From positions 251 through 64,250 of the forward strand of contig JAFFTF010000006.1 in NCBI GenBank assembly GCA_022803075.1: a DNA stretch of 64,000 nt. Direction: 5' to 3'. The translations under genes were made by a program, and so were the position numbers. Source of the DNA: Micrococcales bacterium 31B. Its GTDB lineage: Bacteria; Actinomycetota; Actinomycetes; Actinomycetales; Dermabacteraceae. Positions 17,704-27,206 of this stretch are shown piece by piece (within the stretch, counting starts at the first letter, position 1; each line of letters starts with the position of its first letter). The notes under the pieces are model-generated. The model ran no database searches. It was not told the DNA's origin and saw nothing but the letters and a program-made list of their open reading frames with translations.

Positions 17704-19128
17704 TTAGATGGTGGTTTGGCGAGGCGCGGCAACGCTCTCTTCGGTGACGTCCTCGCGGTCCACGTAGCCATACAGTTCGGGGAGGATGAACTTCGCGGCA
17801 AGGAACCCGGTGAGCGAGACGACGCTGACGGCGAGGGTCGCGCCGACCTTGCCCCAGGCCTCGGTCATGAGCGGGAACACGAAGGCACCGAAGAACGCCG
17901 CGGCCTTCACGAACACGTAGCCGAAGCCCGAGGCCGTGGCCCTAAACCGAGACGGGGCCACCATCGAGGCGATGGTCATGCCGTTCGACGCGGCCCAGTA
18001 ATGGCCCCACATGAGCACGCACGCACCGAACACGATGAGCCACTGCAGGTTCGCGCCCAGGGCGTACGCGCCGATGAGCAGGCCCACAAACGCGAGGCCG
18101 TAGCCCCACATCGCGACGCCGCGGTGACCGATGCGGGTGATCATGATGGGCCCGACGAAGCCCGAAATCGTGGCGAGCACGTAGATGGCCGCGGTCACTA
18201 GGTTGGTGCCGGTGATGTTGTCACCGCTCGAGACGCCGACACCCGCGCTGATCAAGATGACGGGCAGGTAGAAGCCGAAGGCCGTGAACTCGGCGCCCTG
18301 GGCGGCGTTCGAGATCCAGGCGAAGATGCTGGCGCGGCGGCGCGTGCGGTCGGCCCAGATCACCTTGAGGAAGTCGCCCACGCGCGGACGCTCGATGACG
18401 ACGTCCTCATTGGGGAGCATGTCGAGCTCATCGTCGAACAGTTGCTTCGAGACCTGCTTGGCGCGCACGAATTGCCCGCGCTGGATCAGAGACATCGGCG
18501 TTTCGGGCAGGTTGAGGCGCGCGAGCAGCAAGATCACGGCCGGAACGGCACCGAGGGCGAGCGCCACCCGCCACAGGATGGCGTGGTCCATTCCGGTGAC
18601 GTACATGGCCGTGACGATGAGGATGCAGAACACCTCGCCGAGGCCGAACATGAACTGCCAGCGACTGCCCATGACCTCGCGCTTGCCTTTTGACATCGAC
18701 TCCATGATGTAGGCGTAGCCGTTGGAGATGTCGCTGCCGAGGGGAATGCCGATGAGGAACCGCAGGATGATGAGGTCCCAAATGCTCTGCGAGAAACCCT
18801 GCGCGAGCGCCAGGACGACAAACAGCACCATGGTCAGAATGAAGACGCGCTTGCGGCCGAGGCGGTCGGCGATGAGGCCACCCACGACGGCGCCGAGCAG
18901 TGCGCCCGCCTGCACCGCGGCGGTCACGAGGCCCAACTGCACGGCGGTGGGACTGTATTCGGCCTTCACGAAGATCAGCACAAAGGCGAGGGCGTAGAGG
19001 TCCCAGGCTTCAATGAGGATCGTGGCGATCATCATCCAACCGCCGCGCGTGCTGGATTTCGTGGAGTTCTTGTTGAGCAGCACGTCGGTCGCCTGGTCCG
19101 ACAGTCTGCGAAGGGTGTTCTGGTCCAT
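17704..19128 (-). CDS. MFS transporter (sugar-porter-like)
   Basis: 474 aa with 12 predicted helices. Motif A GGLIADRLGRKRVF between TM2 and TM3; DRTRRR and RIGHRG loops in the second half; LPETPMSL in the central loop, as in the sugar/acid porter families. First gene of the operon MFS - zinc dehydrogenase - Ldh, with the GntR gene just upstream in the same direction. Likely imports the substrate oxidised by the two dehydrogenases. Confidence 0.9.
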   Translation of the reverse strand: MDQNTLRRLSDQATDVLLNKNSTKSSTRGGWMMIATILIEAWDLYALAFVLIFVKAEYSPTAVQLGLVTAAVQAGALLGAVVGGLIADRLGRKRVFILTMVLFVVLALAQGFSQSIWDLIILRFLIGIPLGSDISNGYAYIMESMSKGKREVMGSRWQFMFGLGEVFCILIVTAMYVTGMDHAILWRVALALGAVPAVILLLARLNLPETPMSLIQRGQFVRAKQVSKQLFDDELDMLPNEDVVIERPRVGDFLKVIWADRTRRRASIFAWISNAAQGAEFTAFGFYLPVILISAGVGVSSGDNITGTNLVTAAIYVLATISGFVGPIMITRIGHRGVAMWGYGLAFVGLLIGAYALGANLQWLIVFGACVLMWGHYWAASNGMTIASMVAPSRFRATASGFGYVFVKAAAFFGAFVFPLMTEAWGKVGATLAVSVVSLTGFLAAKFILPELYGYVDREDVTEESVAAPRQTTI

Positions 19129-19220
19129 CGAGGTTCCGATCTATGACGAATCGCCTGTGATTCTGAGGCGGAAAGCTCAACTCGTCGCTGAGCCGGGGAT
19201 CACCCTAGCACCAGAATCCC

Positions 19221-19235
19221 ACCTGTCATATAGGT
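19221..19235. promoter_or_regulatory. Weak inverted repeat before the MFS operon
   Basis: ACCTGTCATATAGGT, 4-bp arms around a 7-nt centre, in the 179-bp gap between gntR and the MFS gene. It is the only palindromic element seen there; GntR operator status is a guess. Confidence 0.25.
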
Positions 19236-19307
19236 TGAGCGAAAATTGGATATTTCGGACGCCGTTCGGCCCGTTGCCTGCGACAGCCCGCCCCCGCGTG
19301 GCCCAGA

Positions 19308-20009
19308 TCAGATGCCCAGTTCGCTCAGGATCGCGAGATTCGCCGACATGTGTTGCTCCATCGCCGCCACCGCGGCGTCCACCTCACCCGCGAGGATCGC
19401 CCGGGCGATCTCGACGTGTTCCGCATGCTCCTGGCCCACCAGATCATGGCGCTCGCGATAGTCCCGCACATGCGCCATCGAGACGGCAAGCTTTACGCGC
19501 AGCGTCTCGATGAACCACAGCAGCGCGCTGTTGTTCGAGGCTCGAGCGATCTCCAAGTGAAATTGAATGTCGAGTTCGGGGTAGCGCTGGGCGTCCTGGC
19601 GAGCCTCCTCGAGGCTCTGCATGAGGGCCTCCAAGCGTTCCCGCTCGACGGGGTCTATGCGCTCCGCGGCCAGCCGGGCCGACTGAATTTCGAGCGGGCC
19701 GCGCACCTCCATGATCGAGAGATACGGTTGTTGCTGCGATTGCATGGCGCGTTCGAGAAACAGCGCGATCAGGTGACCGTCGAGGTCCGCGACCTCGGCG
19801 TTACGCCCGTTATGAATCGTGATGAGACCCACCGCCTCGAGAGCACTCAGGGCCTCGCGCACGACGCTGCGACTGGCTCCCAATTGGGTGCACAGCTCGG
19901 CCGTGGAGGGCAGGGGGTGGCCCGCGGGGAGTCGCCCGGTGACGATGTGCTGGGCCAGGGCGTCAAATGTTTGCCTCCGCAGCCTGCGCGGAGCGGTTTC
20001 GTCGGTCAC
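19308..20009 (-). CDS. GntR family (FadR subfamily, FCD domain) regulator
   Basis: 233 aa from GTG 20009, fixed by AAAGGAG 6 nt upstream. Winged HTH at about 8-70 (PLPSTAELCTQLGASRSVVREALSALEAVGLI) and an all-helical FCD ligand domain with the metal-binding Asp/His pattern (DIQFHLEIARAS, HAEHVEIARAI). Probably represses the downstream transporter-dehydrogenase operon and responds to its substrate or product. Confidence 0.92.
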   Translation of the reverse strand: MTDETAPRRLRRQTFDALAQHIVTGRLPAGHPLPSTAELCTQLGASRSVVREALSALEAVGLITIHNGRNAEVADLDGHLIALFLERAMQSQQQPYLSIMEVRGPLEIQSARLAAERIDPVERERLEALMQSLEEARQDAQRYPELDIQFHLEIARASNNSALLWFIETLRVKLAVSMAHVRDYRERHDLVGQEHAEHVEIARAILAGEVDAAVAAMEQHMSANLAILSELGI

Positions 20010-20052
20010 GCGAACTCCTTTACCCCGGGGCGTTGCAGATCGGCCGCCAGAT

Positions 20053-20076
20053 GGACTGCGCAGTAGGACTGCGCAG
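20053..20076. repeat. Tandem GGACTGCGCAG pair upstream of gntR
   Basis: Two copies of the 11-mer (20053-20063, 20066-20076) with 13-bp period, 45-70 bp upstream of the gntR start; possible operator. Confidence 0.4.
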
Positions 20077-20099
20077 CGCGGGCCGACGCAGCGGGCAGC

Positions 20100-20145
20100 A
20101 AAATGCAGCCGGTGCGCAATCTTCCCCAATTACGCACCGGCTGCA
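20100..20145 (-). terminator. Terminator of the IMPase gene
   Basis: 13-bp perfect stem 20104-20116 with 20133-20145, 16-nt loop; minus strand continues CATTTTG. Confidence 0.7.
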
Positions 20146-20287
20146 GTAATTAAACTAACCGATTTTCAGGTGATTGTCATACACATCCACGCAAAAAACC
20201 TCAAAAACTCTGAGACGCTCGTCATGCGAACGCGGGCTCGTCGCGGGCTCGTCACAGCGGGCCTAAAGGTTCGACCAGGCCCCTGCT

Positions 20288-21088
20288 CTATCCGCGCACG
20301 GGGTCGAGCGACTCCAAGAGCTCCGTCAGCTCGCCGAAAACCCCCGGGCCCGCGGTCACGCAGAACTCGGGGCTGACCTGGGCTCCAAACAGCCCCGTTA
20401 CCGAGGCGCCGGCCTCCTGAGCGATCAACAAGCCCGCCTCGAAATCCCACGGATTCAGGCCGCGCTCGTACTCCGCATCCAGCCGACCGCACGCCACGTA
20501 ACACAGGTCCAGCGAGGCGCATCCGCCGCGGCGCACGTCCCGCACCCGCGGCAAAACGCCGGCCAAAATGCTGGCCTGCACCGCGCGGCGTCCGGAATCG
20601 TACCCGAACCCCGTGCCCACCAGTGCCTGCGCGAGCGAACTGCACTCGCTCACCCGAATGGGCGCACCGTTGAGGGTCGCGCCGCGGCCCGCAGCGGCGG
20701 CAAACATCTCGTCACGGGTCGGGTCGAACACCGCACCCACGATGGTCTGATCACCCATCTTTGCGGCAATCGACACCGCGAAGGCGGGCACTCCGTATAA
20801 GAAGTTGACGGTGCCGTCGATGGGATCAACCACCCAGGTCACCCCCGAAGTGCCCGCGTGATCATCGCCCTCCTCGCCCAGGATCGCGTCGTCGGGGCGC
20901 GCCTCCATCAGCAGCGAACGAATGAGGTCTTCGCTTTCGCGGTCCACCGCCGTGACGACATCGGTGGCAGTCGACTTGGTATTGGCCACCGTGATGGTGC
21001 CCGCCCGCCGGTCAAGAATCAAGACCCCGGCGCGGCGTGCCACGGTGAGGGCAAGATCGTAGATTTCGGTCAGCAGGTCGGGATTCAC
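20288..21088 (-). CDS. Inositol monophosphatase family protein
   Basis: 266 aa from GTG 21088 (AGGA 6 nt upstream). Metal/phosphate motifs: GEEGDD, DPIDGTVNFLYGVPAF (signature 1) and NPWDFEAGLLIAQEAGA (signature 2). Li-sensitive Mg2+-dependent phosphatase of myo-inositol phosphate or related sugar phosphate (SuhB/ImpA type). Starts 8 nt after the metallophosphoesterase stop, so the two are co-transcribed. Confidence 0.93.
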   Translation of the reverse strand: MNPDLLTEIYDLALTVARRAGVLILDRRAGTITVANTKSTATDVVTAVDRESEDLIRSLLMEARPDDAILGEEGDDHAGTSGVTWVVDPIDGTVNFLYGVPAFAVSIAAKMGDQTIVGAVFDPTRDEMFAAAAGRGATLNGAPIRVSECSSLAQALVGTGFGYDSGRRAVQASILAGVLPRVRDVRRGGCASLDLCYVACGRLDAEYERGLNPWDFEAGLLIAQEAGASVTGLFGAQVSPEFCVTAGPGVFGELTELLESLDPVRG

Positions 21089-21096
21089 GGTGAGTC

Positions 21097-22056
21097 CTAA
21101 GTAGCGAGGGGGCGGGTAGTCAGGCGAAGCAGCGTGGCCTCGGGCCGACACGCAAAGCGTACCTGCGCATACGGTGACGTGCCCAGACCCGCCGACACAT
21201 GTAGGTAGGCCGTGCCGTTGGCGGCCCGGACGCCCCGGGGGGGCAGTTTCGCGTCGGCCGGCCACATGCTGAGCCCCTTCGCGCGCCTCGTGTCGAGGTC
21301 GCAATTGGTGGTGAGCGCGCCGTACCCGGGTATGCACAACTGGCCGCCGTGCGTGTGGCCAGCGATGATGAGGTCTCGCTGGTCGCCTATCATCTCGTTC
21401 AGGACCCGTTGATAGGGAGCGTGCGCAACGCCAATTTTCAGCGTGGGCCCCGCATCCGAAGTGGGTTGCGCGGGAGCCTCGGGGTATCTGTCGTAGTCGA
21501 GGTGGGGGTCGTCGACGCCCGCAAAATCGAGGCGGAGGCCCTCGACCTGCAAGGCGCCCCGCGTGTTCGTGAGGTTGAGCCAGCCCCCCGACTCGAGGCC
21601 TTCGATCAGCGCGCTCACGGGGTGCCGCACGTCGACGGTGTGTTGCCGCACGAAAGGAACCCGGGGGTCTTTGCGCAGATAGCGCAGGGGGTTCTTGGGC
21701 CGGGGCACAAAATAGTCATTCGACCCCATCACAAACGCGCCGGGCATCCCGAGCAGCGGGCCCAGGGCTGCCAGCGCGGGCTCGATGGCGTCCGATGCCG
21801 AAATATTGTCGCCCGTATTAATGACGAGATCGGGTTCGAGTTCGGCCAGTGCGCGTATCCAGTCCTGCTTTTTCGCTTGCTGTGGCAGCAGGTGAATATC
21901 CGAGAGATGCAGGAGTCGCAGGGGGCGCGCACCGGGTGGCAACACGGGCACCTCGACGTGTCGCAGGGTGAAGGACTCCGCTTCGAAACGCGCGTACGCG
22001 AGGGCGCTCGCACCCAATGCGGCGCCGACCGCGAGGGTGCCCAGTAGTCGATTCAC
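21097..22056 (-). CDS. Membrane-anchored metallophosphoesterase
   Basis: 319 aa. N-terminal hydrophobic segment (1-20), then the calcineurin-like metal sites: LHLSDIHLLP (DxH), NTGDN (GDN), VMGSNDYF (GNHD-like with Ser) and IAGHTHGGQLCIPGYGAL (GHTHGG). The mycobacterial homologue Rv3683 also neighbours a class A PBP and whiB. Substrate unknown. Start GTG with GGAG 5 nt upstream. Confidence 0.92.
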   Translation of the reverse strand: MNRLLGTLAVGAALGASALAYARFEAESFTLRHVEVPVLPPGARPLRLLHLSDIHLLPQQAKKQDWIRALAELEPDLVINTGDNISASDAIEPALAALGPLLGMPGAFVMGSNDYFVPRPKNPLRYLRKDPRVPFVRQHTVDVRHPVSALIEGLESGGWLNLTNTRGALQVEGLRLDFAGVDDPHLDYDRYPEAPAQPTSDAGPTLKIGVAHAPYQRVLNEMIGDQRDLIIAGHTHGGQLCIPGYGALTTNCDLDTRRAKGLSMWPADAKLPPRGVRAANGTAYLHVSAGLGTSPYAQVRFACRPEATLLRLTTRPLAT

Positions 22057-22090
22057 TCTGTCTCCGGATCGTGCGAGGTGGCTTCGTGCC

Positions 22091-24295
22091 CTACCTGCCC
22101 GCTGCCACCGCAGGGACGGGCTCCGTGCCGTTCATGATGGCGGCGGTGGGGGCAGCCCAGGCGAGGGACTCACGCCCCACCATGGCCTGGGTCATGTAAT
22201 CCTTCCAGATCGGGCCAGCAATCGTTGCACCAAAGGTGATATCCACCCACGTGTTGCCGATGCGCATGTTGCGCATCTGCGTGTTGCCGTAGGGGTTACC
22301 GGTCCACACGGCGGTCGACAACGAGGAGGTGTAGCCGACATACCACGCGGCCACGGAGCCGTCCGTGGTGCCCGTCTTGCCCGCGCCCTCGAACGGCAGG
22401 GCATTGTTGCTGAAATCCGCGCCCGTGCCGAAGTTCAACGCCTGATTTAGTGCGTAGTTAACGCCCTCGGCGACGTCTTGGGTGAGCACGCGGTTGCATT
22501 GCGCCTGCGTGTCGGTGTACGAGACCGGCTGGCCGTCGGCGTCGTTGATCTCGGCGATGGCCGTGGGCGGGCAGTACATGCCTCCCGCTGCGAACGTGGC
22601 GTACGCGTTCGCCATTTGGAGGGGCGCGACCTCCCACGAGCCGAGCACCATCGCGGGGTAGACGGTCTTCTCGATGGTGTCGTTGTTGGGGTTGGCCGGC
22701 GTCACGCCGAGGCTGTTGGCCATGTCGCGGACGGCACACAGGTCGAGGGCGTTCTCCATCGACGCGTAGGCCGTGTTGATGGAGTTCTTGGTGGCCTCCA
22801 GCACGGTCATGGCGAACTCGCCCTCGCCGTCGGCGGAGTTACTGGGCCATTGACCACCCGGAACGACGCCGCCCGAGGCGAGGCACGAGGCGGGGAACTC
22901 GCCCCGCGCGTGGATCTCGCCGTTGACGACGTCATTCAAGCCGTAACCCGAGCTCAGCCACTCCGCCAGTACGAACGGCTTGAAGGCCGACCCGGGTTGG
23001 AACCCGTTCGAGCCGCCCAGCGTGTAGTTCGCGTTGAAGTTCACGGCCGAGTACGTGAGGTCGTACTGACGTTGCTCCTCCTCCGTGAGACCCGCCTGGG
23101 GCAGGTCATCGAATTCGCGGGTCTGCGCCATGTTGACGATCTGGCCGGTGCCCGGCTGCACGGTCACGAGGCTCGAGGCAATCCCCGAGGGGTCGGCCAC
23201 GGGGATGCGGTTTTCGAGCGACTGCTGCGCCACGGCCTGCAGGGACGGATCGAGCGTGGTTCTCACGATGAGGCCGCCTCGTTCCAATTTCTGCTGGCGC
23301 TCGGTGGCCGTGGCCGCAAACTCGGGGTCGTTCAACAATTGATTGACGACGTACTGGCAGAAGTAGGCGGCCCCGTCAATCGGCGTCTCGCGGCAACCCA
23401 GGAGTAGTTGCGAGACCTTGAGCTGATCGGCGACGGGCGTAGCGATGCCCTGGTCGTATTCGGCCTGGGTGATGTAGCTCAGCGACAGCATGGTGCCCAA
23501 AATGGCGTCGCGGCGCTGCGTCGCATTGTCCGGATTGCTCACGGGGTCGAACAGGGTGGGGTTGTTGGTGACGGCGGCGAGCAGGGCCGATTCGAGGTAG
23601 GTGAGCGAGTTGGCCGAGTGCGAGAAGTAGTGCAGCGAGGCGGCTTCGACGCCGTACTGCGAGGGGCCGAACGCCGAGATGTTGAGGTAGTTGGTGAGGA
23701 TCTGGTCTTTCGACGTGGTCTTTTCGATCTCGATGGCGTACTTGGCCTCGCGGATCTTGCGGCCATAATCTTCGGCAATGGCAGCCTGGACGCCCGCGGG
23801 GTCACCATTCGAGGCCGCCTCGTTGACGAGGACGTTCTTGACGTACTGCTGGGTGAGCGTCGAGGCGCCCTGGGTGGCGCCACCCGAGGCGTTTTGCACG
23901 AAGGCGCGCGCCATGCCCTGGGGGTCAATGGCGCCGTGCTCATAGAAACGTTGGTCTTCTGCGGCGACCATGGCGTTCTTCATCTGCTGAGAGATGCTGT
24001 CGCTGTCTACCACGATGCGGTTTTGCCACGCGAAGGTGGCTAGCAGAGTGGTGCCGTCGGCGGCATAGATGCTGGAAACCTGGCTGAGCTGGGGCGCATC
24101 GAACTCGTCAGGCAACTCCGACAGGACGTCACGGGTCAGCGTGGTCGCGGTTGCCGTCGCGAATGCAGCGGGAATAAAGAGACCCGCTAAGAGTGTGCCG
24201 GCCACGACGGAGGCCGTGACGAGCCCGAGGAGCAGCACGAGAGACTGGCCGATTCCAGGAGTGCGGGGGGTGCCCGGTGGGGCCGTAGTAGGCAT
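22091..24295 (-). CDS. Bifunctional class A penicillin-binding protein (copy A)
   Basis: 734 aa. One N-terminal TM helix (17-45); GT51 glycosyltransferase with AAEDQRFYEHGAID (Glu113), GASTLTQQYVKN and RKIREAKYAIEIEK; transpeptidase with SAFK (Ser436), SIN (505-507) and KTGTT (640-644). No PASTA domain. Polymerises and cross-links peptidoglycan outside the membrane. Paralogue of the gene just upstream, with blocks of identical DNA. TAGCCT 6 nt before ATG suggests leaderless expression. Confidence 0.95.
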   Translation of the reverse strand: MPTTAPPGTPRTPGIGQSLVLLLGLVTASVVAGTLLAGLFIPAAFATATATTLTRDVLSELPDEFDAPQLSQVSSIYAADGTTLLATFAWQNRIVVDSDSISQQMKNAMVAAEDQRFYEHGAIDPQGMARAFVQNASGGATQGASTLTQQYVKNVLVNEAASNGDPAGVQAAIAEDYGRKIREAKYAIEIEKTTSKDQILTNYLNISAFGPSQYGVEAASLHYFSHSANSLTYLESALLAAVTNNPTLFDPVSNPDNATQRRDAILGTMLSLSYITQAEYDQGIATPVADQLKVSQLLLGCRETPIDGAAYFCQYVVNQLLNDPEFAATATERQQKLERGGLIVRTTLDPSLQAVAQQSLENRIPVADPSGIASSLVTVQPGTGQIVNMAQTREFDDLPQAGLTEEEQRQYDLTYSAVNFNANYTLGGSNGFQPGSAFKPFVLAEWLSSGYGLNDVVNGEIHARGEFPASCLASGGVVPGGQWPSNSADGEGEFAMTVLEATKNSINTAYASMENALDLCAVRDMANSLGVTPANPNNDTIEKTVYPAMVLGSWEVAPLQMANAYATFAAGGMYCPPTAIAEINDADGQPVSYTDTQAQCNRVLTQDVAEGVNYALNQALNFGTGADFSNNALPFEGAGKTGTTDGSVAAWYVGYTSSLSTAVWTGNPYGNTQMRNMRIGNTWVDITFGATIAGPIWKDYMTQAMVGRESLAWAAPTAAIMNGTEPVPAVAAGR
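23535..23782. repeat. 248-bp block identical to 25981-26228 (PBP-A copy)
   Basis: Base-by-base identity with the matching part of PBP-B, encoding the GT51 segment from about residue 172 to 254, while flanks differ at many third positions. Signature of recent gene conversion. Confidence 0.9.
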
Positions 24296-24301
24296 GAGTT
24301 C

Positions 24302-24307
24302 AGGCTA
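24302..24307 (-). promoter_or_regulatory. -10 box TAGCCT of PBP copy A
   Basis: 6 nt from the ATG, no SD; indicates that copy A has its own promoter in the 190-bp gap. Confidence 0.5.
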
Positions 24308-24485
24308 TCTCGGAGCATTGGGCCAGGTCGGAGCCCCTCCGGGGGAATTAGCGCAGATACTGCGAATTCCAGGAGCCGAGTATGGAGATCGTGTGAAGGT
24401 CGGCGGGCCCGTGCTCGTCTGGTCGACCCACACAAGAGTGGGCGCCGACACGTGAGTATCGGCGCCCAAGGTTGTTGCCTGCGGA

Positions 24486-26750
24486 CTAGCGGTTTGAGTT
24501 ATTTGAGTTATTTGAGTTATTCGTGCGAGGGCCGCCACCGCCCGACGTCACGACCGCCGGGGCTGGCTTCGATCCGTTCATGATGGCATCGGTGGGCACG
24601 GGCCACGCGGGCGATTCGCGACCATCCATGGCCTTCAGCATGAAGTCCTTCCACAGGGGGCCAGCAATGGTGGCACCGTAGGTGATGCCCACGTACAGGC
24701 CGCCGATGCGCATGTAGCGCATCTCCTGGTTGCGGTAGGGGTTGCCGGTCCAGACCGCGGTCGACAACGAGGAGGTGTAGCCGACGTACCACGCGGCGAC
24801 GGAGCCGTCCGTGGTGCCCGTCTTGCCCGCACCGTTAAAGGGGAGCGAGTTGCGGCTGAACGGCGCGCCCGTGCCGAACCGCAGGGCGCGATTGAGAGCG
24901 TAGTTCAGGCCATCGGCGACATCCTCCGAAAGCACGCGACGGCACTGGTCCTGAGTGCGCGTGTACTGAACGGGCTGGCCGTCGGCGTCGTTGATCTCGG
25001 CGATGGCCGTGGGCGGGCAGTACATGCCGCGCGCAGCGAACGTTGCATAGGCGTTTGCCATCTGCAGCGGTGCGACTTCCCAGACGCCCAGCACCATGGT
25101 GGGGAACACGGTCTTCTCGATGGTGTCGTTGTTGGGGTTGGCCGGCGTCACGCCGAGGCTGTTGGCCATGTCGCGGACGGCGCACAGGTCGAGGGCGTTC
25201 TCCATCGACGCGTACGAGGTGTTGATGGAGTCTTCCGTCGCCTCCAAAACGGTCATGAAGCGCTGGCCTTCGCCGTCGGCCGAGTTGTTCGGCCAGGTAC
25301 CGCCGGGCACCAGGCCACCCGCGGGAATGCACGAGGCCGGGAACACACCACGGGCGTGCTTGTAGCCGTTCACGGTGTCGCTCAAGCCGTAGCCTTCGGT
25401 GAGCCACTCAGCCAGCACGAATGGCTTAAAGGAGGAGCCGGGCTGGAACCCGTTCGAGCCGCCCATGATGTAGTTCGCGTTGAAGTTGACGCCCGAGAAC
25501 GTCAAGTTGTATTCGGCCTGCTGCTGCTCGTTGAGGCCCGTCTGCGGCAGGTCGTCAAAGCGTCGCGTCTGGGCCATGTTGACGATCTGGCCGGTGCCCG
25601 GCTGCACGGTCACGAGGCTCGACGCGATGCCCGACGGGTCCGCGATGGGGATGAACTTTTCGACCGTCTCCTGAGCCATGGTCTGCAGGTTGGGGTCGAG
25701 GGTGGTCTTGATCGTGAGACCGCCGCGCTGCAACTTGTCTTGACGTGCGGCGGCGGTGGGGGCGAACTCGGGGTCGTTCAGCAATTGGTTGACGACGTAC
25801 TGGCAGAAGTACGCTGCACCCGTGATGGTCGTTTCGCGGCAACCCAACTTCAACGTGTTGACGCGTAACTGCGCCTCGACGGGGGTCGCGATGCCCTGGT
25901 CGTATTCGGCCTGGGTTATGTACTTCATGTCGAGCATCGTCGCGAGGATCGCATTGCGGCGCTGCGTGGCGTTGTTCGGGTTGCTCACGGGGTCGAACAG
26001 GGTGGGGTTGTTGGTGACGGCGGCGAGCAGGGCCGATTCGAGGTAGGTGAGCGAGTTGGCCGAGTGCGAGAAGTAGTGCAGCGAGGCGGCTTCGACGCCG
26101 TACTGCGAGGGGCCGAACGCCGAGATGTTGAGGTAGTTGGTGAGGATCTGGTCTTTCGACGTGGTCTTTTCGATCTCGATGGCGTACTTGGCCTCGCGGA
26201 TCTTGCGGCCATAATCTTCGGCAATGGCGGCCTGCACGCCCGCCTGATCACCCTTGGCCGCGGCGTCATTAACGAGGACGTTCTTGACGTACTGCTGGGT
26301 GAGCGTCGAGGCGCCCTGGGTGGCACCGCCCGAGGCATTTTGCACGAAGGCGCGCGCCATGCCCTGGGGGTCAATGGCGCCGTGCTCATAGAAGCGGCGA
26401 TCTTCTGCGGCGACCATGGCGTTCTTCATCTGCTGCGAGATCGCGCTACTCTCAACCACCACGCGGTTCTGCCACGAGAACGTGGCCATCAGTGTGGTTC
26501 CGTCTCCCGCATAAATGTTGGAGATCTGGCTGAGTTGAGGGGCCTCAAGTTCAGTGGGCAGCTCGGTGAGCAGATCGCGGGTCACGTTCGTGGCGGTGGC
26601 CGTGGCGATGGCGGCCGGGAGCCACAAGCCTGCCATGAGGGCACCGCCGACGACCGCGGTCAGGACGAGGCCGGCCAGCAAAATAAGTGATTGGCCGATA
26701 CCTGGCGAACTGACGGTGCCTTTGGGGCCTTTGGGTGCAGTACTGGGCAT
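24486..26750 (-). CDS. Bifunctional class A penicillin-binding protein (copy B)
   Basis: 754 aa. Same architecture as copy A: TM helix, GT51 (AAEDRRFYEHGAID, GASTLTQQYVKN), transpeptidase (GSSFKPF, DSINTSY, GKTGTTDG). It differs in the SxxK context and ends in a low-complexity Asn/Ser tail (NNSNNSNNSNR) encoded by a 9-bp tandem repeat. Position next to whiB matches ponA2 of mycobacteria. TAGACT 6 nt before the ATG. Confidence 0.95.
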   Translation of the reverse strand: MPSTAPKGPKGTVSSPGIGQSLILLAGLVLTAVVGGALMAGLWLPAAIATATATNVTRDLLTELPTELEAPQLSQISNIYAGDGTTLMATFSWQNRVVVESSAISQQMKNAMVAAEDRRFYEHGAIDPQGMARAFVQNASGGATQGASTLTQQYVKNVLVNDAAAKGDQAGVQAAIAEDYGRKIREAKYAIEIEKTTSKDQILTNYLNISAFGPSQYGVEAASLHYFSHSANSLTYLESALLAAVTNNPTLFDPVSNPNNATQRRNAILATMLDMKYITQAEYDQGIATPVEAQLRVNTLKLGCRETTITGAAYFCQYVVNQLLNDPEFAPTAAARQDKLQRGGLTIKTTLDPNLQTMAQETVEKFIPIADPSGIASSLVTVQPGTGQIVNMAQTRRFDDLPQTGLNEQQQAEYNLTFSGVNFNANYIMGGSNGFQPGSSFKPFVLAEWLTEGYGLSDTVNGYKHARGVFPASCIPAGGLVPGGTWPNNSADGEGQRFMTVLEATEDSINTSYASMENALDLCAVRDMANSLGVTPANPNNDTIEKTVFPTMVLGVWEVAPLQMANAYATFAARGMYCPPTAIAEINDADGQPVQYTRTQDQCRRVLSEDVADGLNYALNRALRFGTGAPFSRNSLPFNGAGKTGTTDGSVAAWYVGYTSSLSTAVWTGNPYRNQEMRYMRIGGLYVGITYGATIAGPLWKDFMLKAMDGRESPAWPVPTDAIMNGSKPAPAVVTSGGGGPRTNNSNNSNNSNR
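24493..24519. repeat. 9-bp tandem repeat TTTGAGTTA x3 in the PBP-B tail
   Basis: Three exact units; in frame, encoding the Asn-Asn-Ser tail. A/T-rich codons are unlike the rest of the gene. Confidence 0.85.
25981..26228. repeat. 248-bp block identical to 23535-23782 (PBP-B copy)
   Basis: Second copy of the converted segment; direct orientation, 2446 bp offset. Confidence 0.9.
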
Positions 26751-26756
26751 GCTTTC

Positions 26757-26762
26757 AGTCTA
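26757..26762 (-). promoter_or_regulatory. -10 box TAGACT of PBP copy B
   Basis: 6 nt from the ATG; no SD. Confidence 0.5.
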
Positions 26763-27050
26763 CCGACTTACACGGATTCGTCCCATCTTCGAAAGGTGAT
26801 TTTGGGGGGCGATCGTCACATCTCGGGGGCAAAACTGTGAAACCTGCGAATTCTTTCAGCCTATTGCCAGGCCGTTCCACGGTAACCTGCGGCGGGCGCC
26901 GCGACTCTTGGCAGTCTCGCTCGGTTATGAAAACTCCTTGCATATGCGGGTTCACGTGCGGCGTCGCGCGAGCGAGAGGAATCGGCGCGTGATGCTACCC
27001 TGCGCGGCGGGTGGATGCGGTGCCAATGGGCAAACCGGGGTTTGATTTTC

Positions 27051-27066
27051 TGTGGCGAACGTGACA
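27051..27066. promoter_or_regulatory. Crp-like site TGTGGCGAACGTGACA
   Basis: Matches TGTGA-N6-TCACA at eight of ten positions; about 170 bp upstream of whiB. A Crp homologue is encoded 2.2 kb away. Confidence 0.35.
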
Positions 27067-27206
27067 AGTTTGACCCTGTACCCGCCGACCGTGGTTGGCC
27101 CTAGGGGCGCTATCTGGGCGTTTGCCGAAGGTATCCCGTATTCACGGGCGGGGGGCTGTCCGCGCGGCCGCAGTTTCGACTGCGGTCGTATAGGCGAAAA
27201 CTATGA

